Shown here piece after piece: positions 60,573-64,000 of a DNA stretch of 64,000 nt. The translations under genes were made by a program, and so were the position numbers. The stretch comes from Calcarisporiella thermophila CBS 279.70 (Eukaryota > Calcarisporiellomycota). The notes beneath the pieces were generated by a model. It saw only the letters and a program-made list of their open reading frames with translations. It was not told the origin of the DNA and ran no database searches. Numbering within the stretch: position 1 is the first letter of the stretch; each line of letters begins with the position of its first letter. The stretch lies in NCBI RefSeq assembly GCF_041956535.1, contig NW_027192196.1, positions 328,921 to 392,920 on the forward strand. The letters run 5' to 3'.

Positions 60573-60938
60573 TTATTCGCTCCCCTGCTCCCATCGCCGC
60601 ATCAATTTTATTGCCCTTTCATATAACCTAATATCTAATCCATCCACATTTCTACACACTCTTGCTCTTAGCAACAATGGAGGCCTAAGTTGAGATGAGA
60701 CTTGTTCGCATCTTTCCAATTCGCCAATTACTTGAACTAGTGCTTTAAGCCTGTGAGTAAATTGTGCAATGAACTGTGTATCTACTATTAGCTCGGCTTT
60801 ATGTTCGATTACAGCGCGCTCAGTGGCGGAGTTATAGTCTATAAGATGCCCAGTTACGCGAACTGTAGTCCCATTATATGAATGAGGAGAGGATAAAAGT
60901 TCTTCTAGAAATACGATGCGACCATGCGGAATGATCAT
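60573..60938 (-). CDS. TEN1: Ten1, CST telomere-capping complex subunit
   Basis: 121 aa, single exon. A small OB fold: MIIPHGRIVFLEELLSSPHS, TTVRVTGHLIDYNSATERAV, IAQFTHRLKALVQVIGELER, LLLRARVCRNVDGLDIRLYE and AIKLMRRWEQ. The block LVQVIGELE...LRARV...G.D..LYE matches human TEN1 (LYIVLGELQ...VKARVL...GMNLPLLE). Convergent with SLX1 (119 bp between stops) and divergent from the UBZ gene (62 bp between starts). It supports telomere end protection and fill-in synthesis by family knowledge. Confidence 0.82.
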   Translation of the reverse strand: MIIPHGRIVFLEELLSSPHSYNGTTVRVTGHLIDYNSATERAVIEHKAELIVDTQFIAQFTHRLKALVQVIGELERCEQVSSQLRPPLLLRARVCRNVDGLDIRLYERAIKLMRRWEQGSE

Positions 60939-61000
60939 TTTTGATTTTAATATAATTCACAAATACAATAAAAGAGTAGAGCGCGTCTTTGGATCGGAAT

Positions 61001-62427
61001 ATGGCGCAGCACTTACTGGAAATAACGCAATTAATGAATTTTACCAGAATAAGTGTTAAAGAGAGAATGCAAAATTCTCGAGACCATGCATCACAACCTG
61101 ACAATTCATGGCTTAATTTCACTGATAATGACAGTAATACTATAACTACTCCGGCTAATAAGCGCAAGAAAAAGCAGCTTTCCCTTTCTTCCAAAAAACA
61201 AAAGCAGAATCATACTCACACTGTTGAAGGCAAAAGCTCCAGTGTAGATTCAAATACGCAAGTCTTCTCAACGGCAGCTGAATCCTCACCATGTTATGAT
61301 ACAAGATCCGCCAGTAATACTCTCGAGCACAGATCTACTTTACTGAAGAAATCAGATATCGTTGCAACAAATCCGTTAAAGACTGAAAATCCCGCAACCC
61401 CTTTTTCGAAACCAACGCCAGATCCAAAGGGCATAGAAACTCATAAATGTACGATCCGCATGTTTCGAAGAGCGAATCCATCAGATAATATTAGAATCAG
61501 TCCCGCCATTCGGGAAGTAGCGTTACGAGCACTTGCCACGTCCAACCATGATATTCAAAATTGGCGCAGTGTACAATTTCCAGAATGGGATCCGGTTCAA
61601 AGGCTCAATATCTTACCTCCGAATAACTCAAGTACGAATAAGAGCACCAGTAGTGAAAGGTTGCCTCTTCCGGATTTTTACTTTGTAGACACAATGGAGG
61701 AAATGATAGCTGAAGCACAGCATAACAGAAAGAAAAACCAGGTTATTTCGTTCACTAACAGCCATTCTAAATTTGAAGTCGACATATGCCAGCCGTTATC
61801 AACCCGCTCACTTCAATCTCATATTTCTACAAACAAGGGCAAAGAGGCCGTTAGTGAATCAGCTATTGATGCCCCCATTTCTGCTATCTCGAAATTTTCG
61901 AAAGAAGTGGCAAAGTCATCTGATAATACGACCTCGAGCAAGAAATCGAATATAGCTGACAAGGAATCAGAATCCACGAGTTTGAATAAATCATCTGCCG
62001 CTGATACTCTTCAAAAAATGGACTTTGAAGTAGCAACTAACGAAGAGTTGTCTGGAAACTTGCCTTCAACTACATTTCCGATAGGCAGGCCAGATGGATC
62101 CTCAGCATGTTCTCAAGAGCATATGGTGAAAAGTAAGGTGACAAAGTCAAATATAGAGGGTAAATTTGTTTATCTTCGTTAATCTTTTAAACCTGGCTTT
62201 ACTAACGAATTGTGCTCTACTTCACTTCAGTAATGCATTCTGATCCTCAGCCGTCCGTATCTAAATCTTCGCGAGATAAACAGGTACCAGGTGGTCCTAC
62301 TAATGATGCAATGTCGCGCTGTCCATTATGTGATATGGAATTCCCATCGTTCATGGACAATTCAGCTATAAACAGTCACGTCGATGAGTGCTTGAATGTT
62401 ATTTATTTACAGGAGATTGACGATTAG
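61001..62427 (+). CDS. Disordered protein with C-terminal UBZ4-like finger
   Basis: Exons 61001..62159 and 62231..62427; 451 aa. The first 380 residues are Ser/Thr/Lys/Asn-rich with a basic run (NKRKKKQLSLSSKKQKQ) and one better-ordered stretch (KCTIRMFRRANPSDNIRISP, PDFYFVDTMEEMIAEAQHN). The end carries CPLCDMEFPSFMDNSAINSH and VDECL, i.e. C-x2-C...H-x3-C, the UBZ4 (Rad18-type) ubiquitin-binding finger. Such fingers recruit DNA-repair factors to ubiquitin. Neighbouring SLX1 and TEN1 fit a genome-maintenance role, but the protein itself is not a family I recognise. Confidence 0.72.

Positions 62428-64000
<1,573 letters not shown>

Overview
This window is compact, intron-rich eukaryotic DNA, almost certainly fungal. 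About 32 protein genes lie in 64 kb, most with several short introns (about 45-100 nt, TACTAAC-like branch sites, AG acceptors). Fungal markers include a PacC/Rim101 regulator, a Bud3-like Rho GEF, a PHP-type histidinol phosphatase and a Bem1-like SH3-PB1 protein. The gene set also holds families that are patchy in Dikarya: a SWIM-domain Sws1/ZSWIM7, a MERIT40/BABAM1-like protein, a P-type ATPase of the Na/K type, and a probable U12-type AT-AC intron. I therefore infer an early-diverging (non-Dikarya) fungus with a small genome; this is inference, not proof.

Layout. 1-3.1 kb: 3' part of an NPC1 sterol transporter. 3.4-15 kb: DEDD exonuclease-like protein, Sws1/ZSWIM7, Elongin A, Alba-domain protein, Rrp40, His2, a PPX1/prune phosphatase, an F-box protein, a phosphoribosyltransferase-like protein with a lost PRPP motif, and one unresolved coding patch. 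15.3-24.4 kb: a coiled-coil membrane protein, a 15-exon Bud3-like GEF, and another coiled-coil tail-anchored protein. 24.6-30.1 kb: divergent eIF3e and ribosomal eL6, then PacC. 30.4-38.5 kb: BABAM1-like, XRCC4-like, a myristoylation-motif coiled-coil protein, a cluster of stem-loops, and a syntaxin-6/Tlg1 SNARE with the U12-type intron. 39-52.6 kb: cell-surface and transport region with two type II membrane proteins of similar build, a small Pro/Tyr-rich secreted peptide, an SH3-PB1 protein, the Na/K-type ATPase and a two-TM protein. 54-62.4 kb: a CobW/COG0523 GTPase, Pwp2, Slx1, Ten1 and a UBZ4-finger protein.

Most gene models were built by hand by joining exons at GT-AG (twice GC-AG, once AT-AC) sites, requiring the reading phase to close and the joined protein to match family motifs. 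Genome-maintenance genes recur (Sws1, BABAM1, XRCC4, Slx1, Ten1, UBZ4 protein), as do polarity and trafficking genes (Bud3-like, Bem1-like, Tlg1). I see no rRNA, recognisable tRNA, CRISPR array or intact mobile element. Long AT-rich gaps are listed with what they hold.
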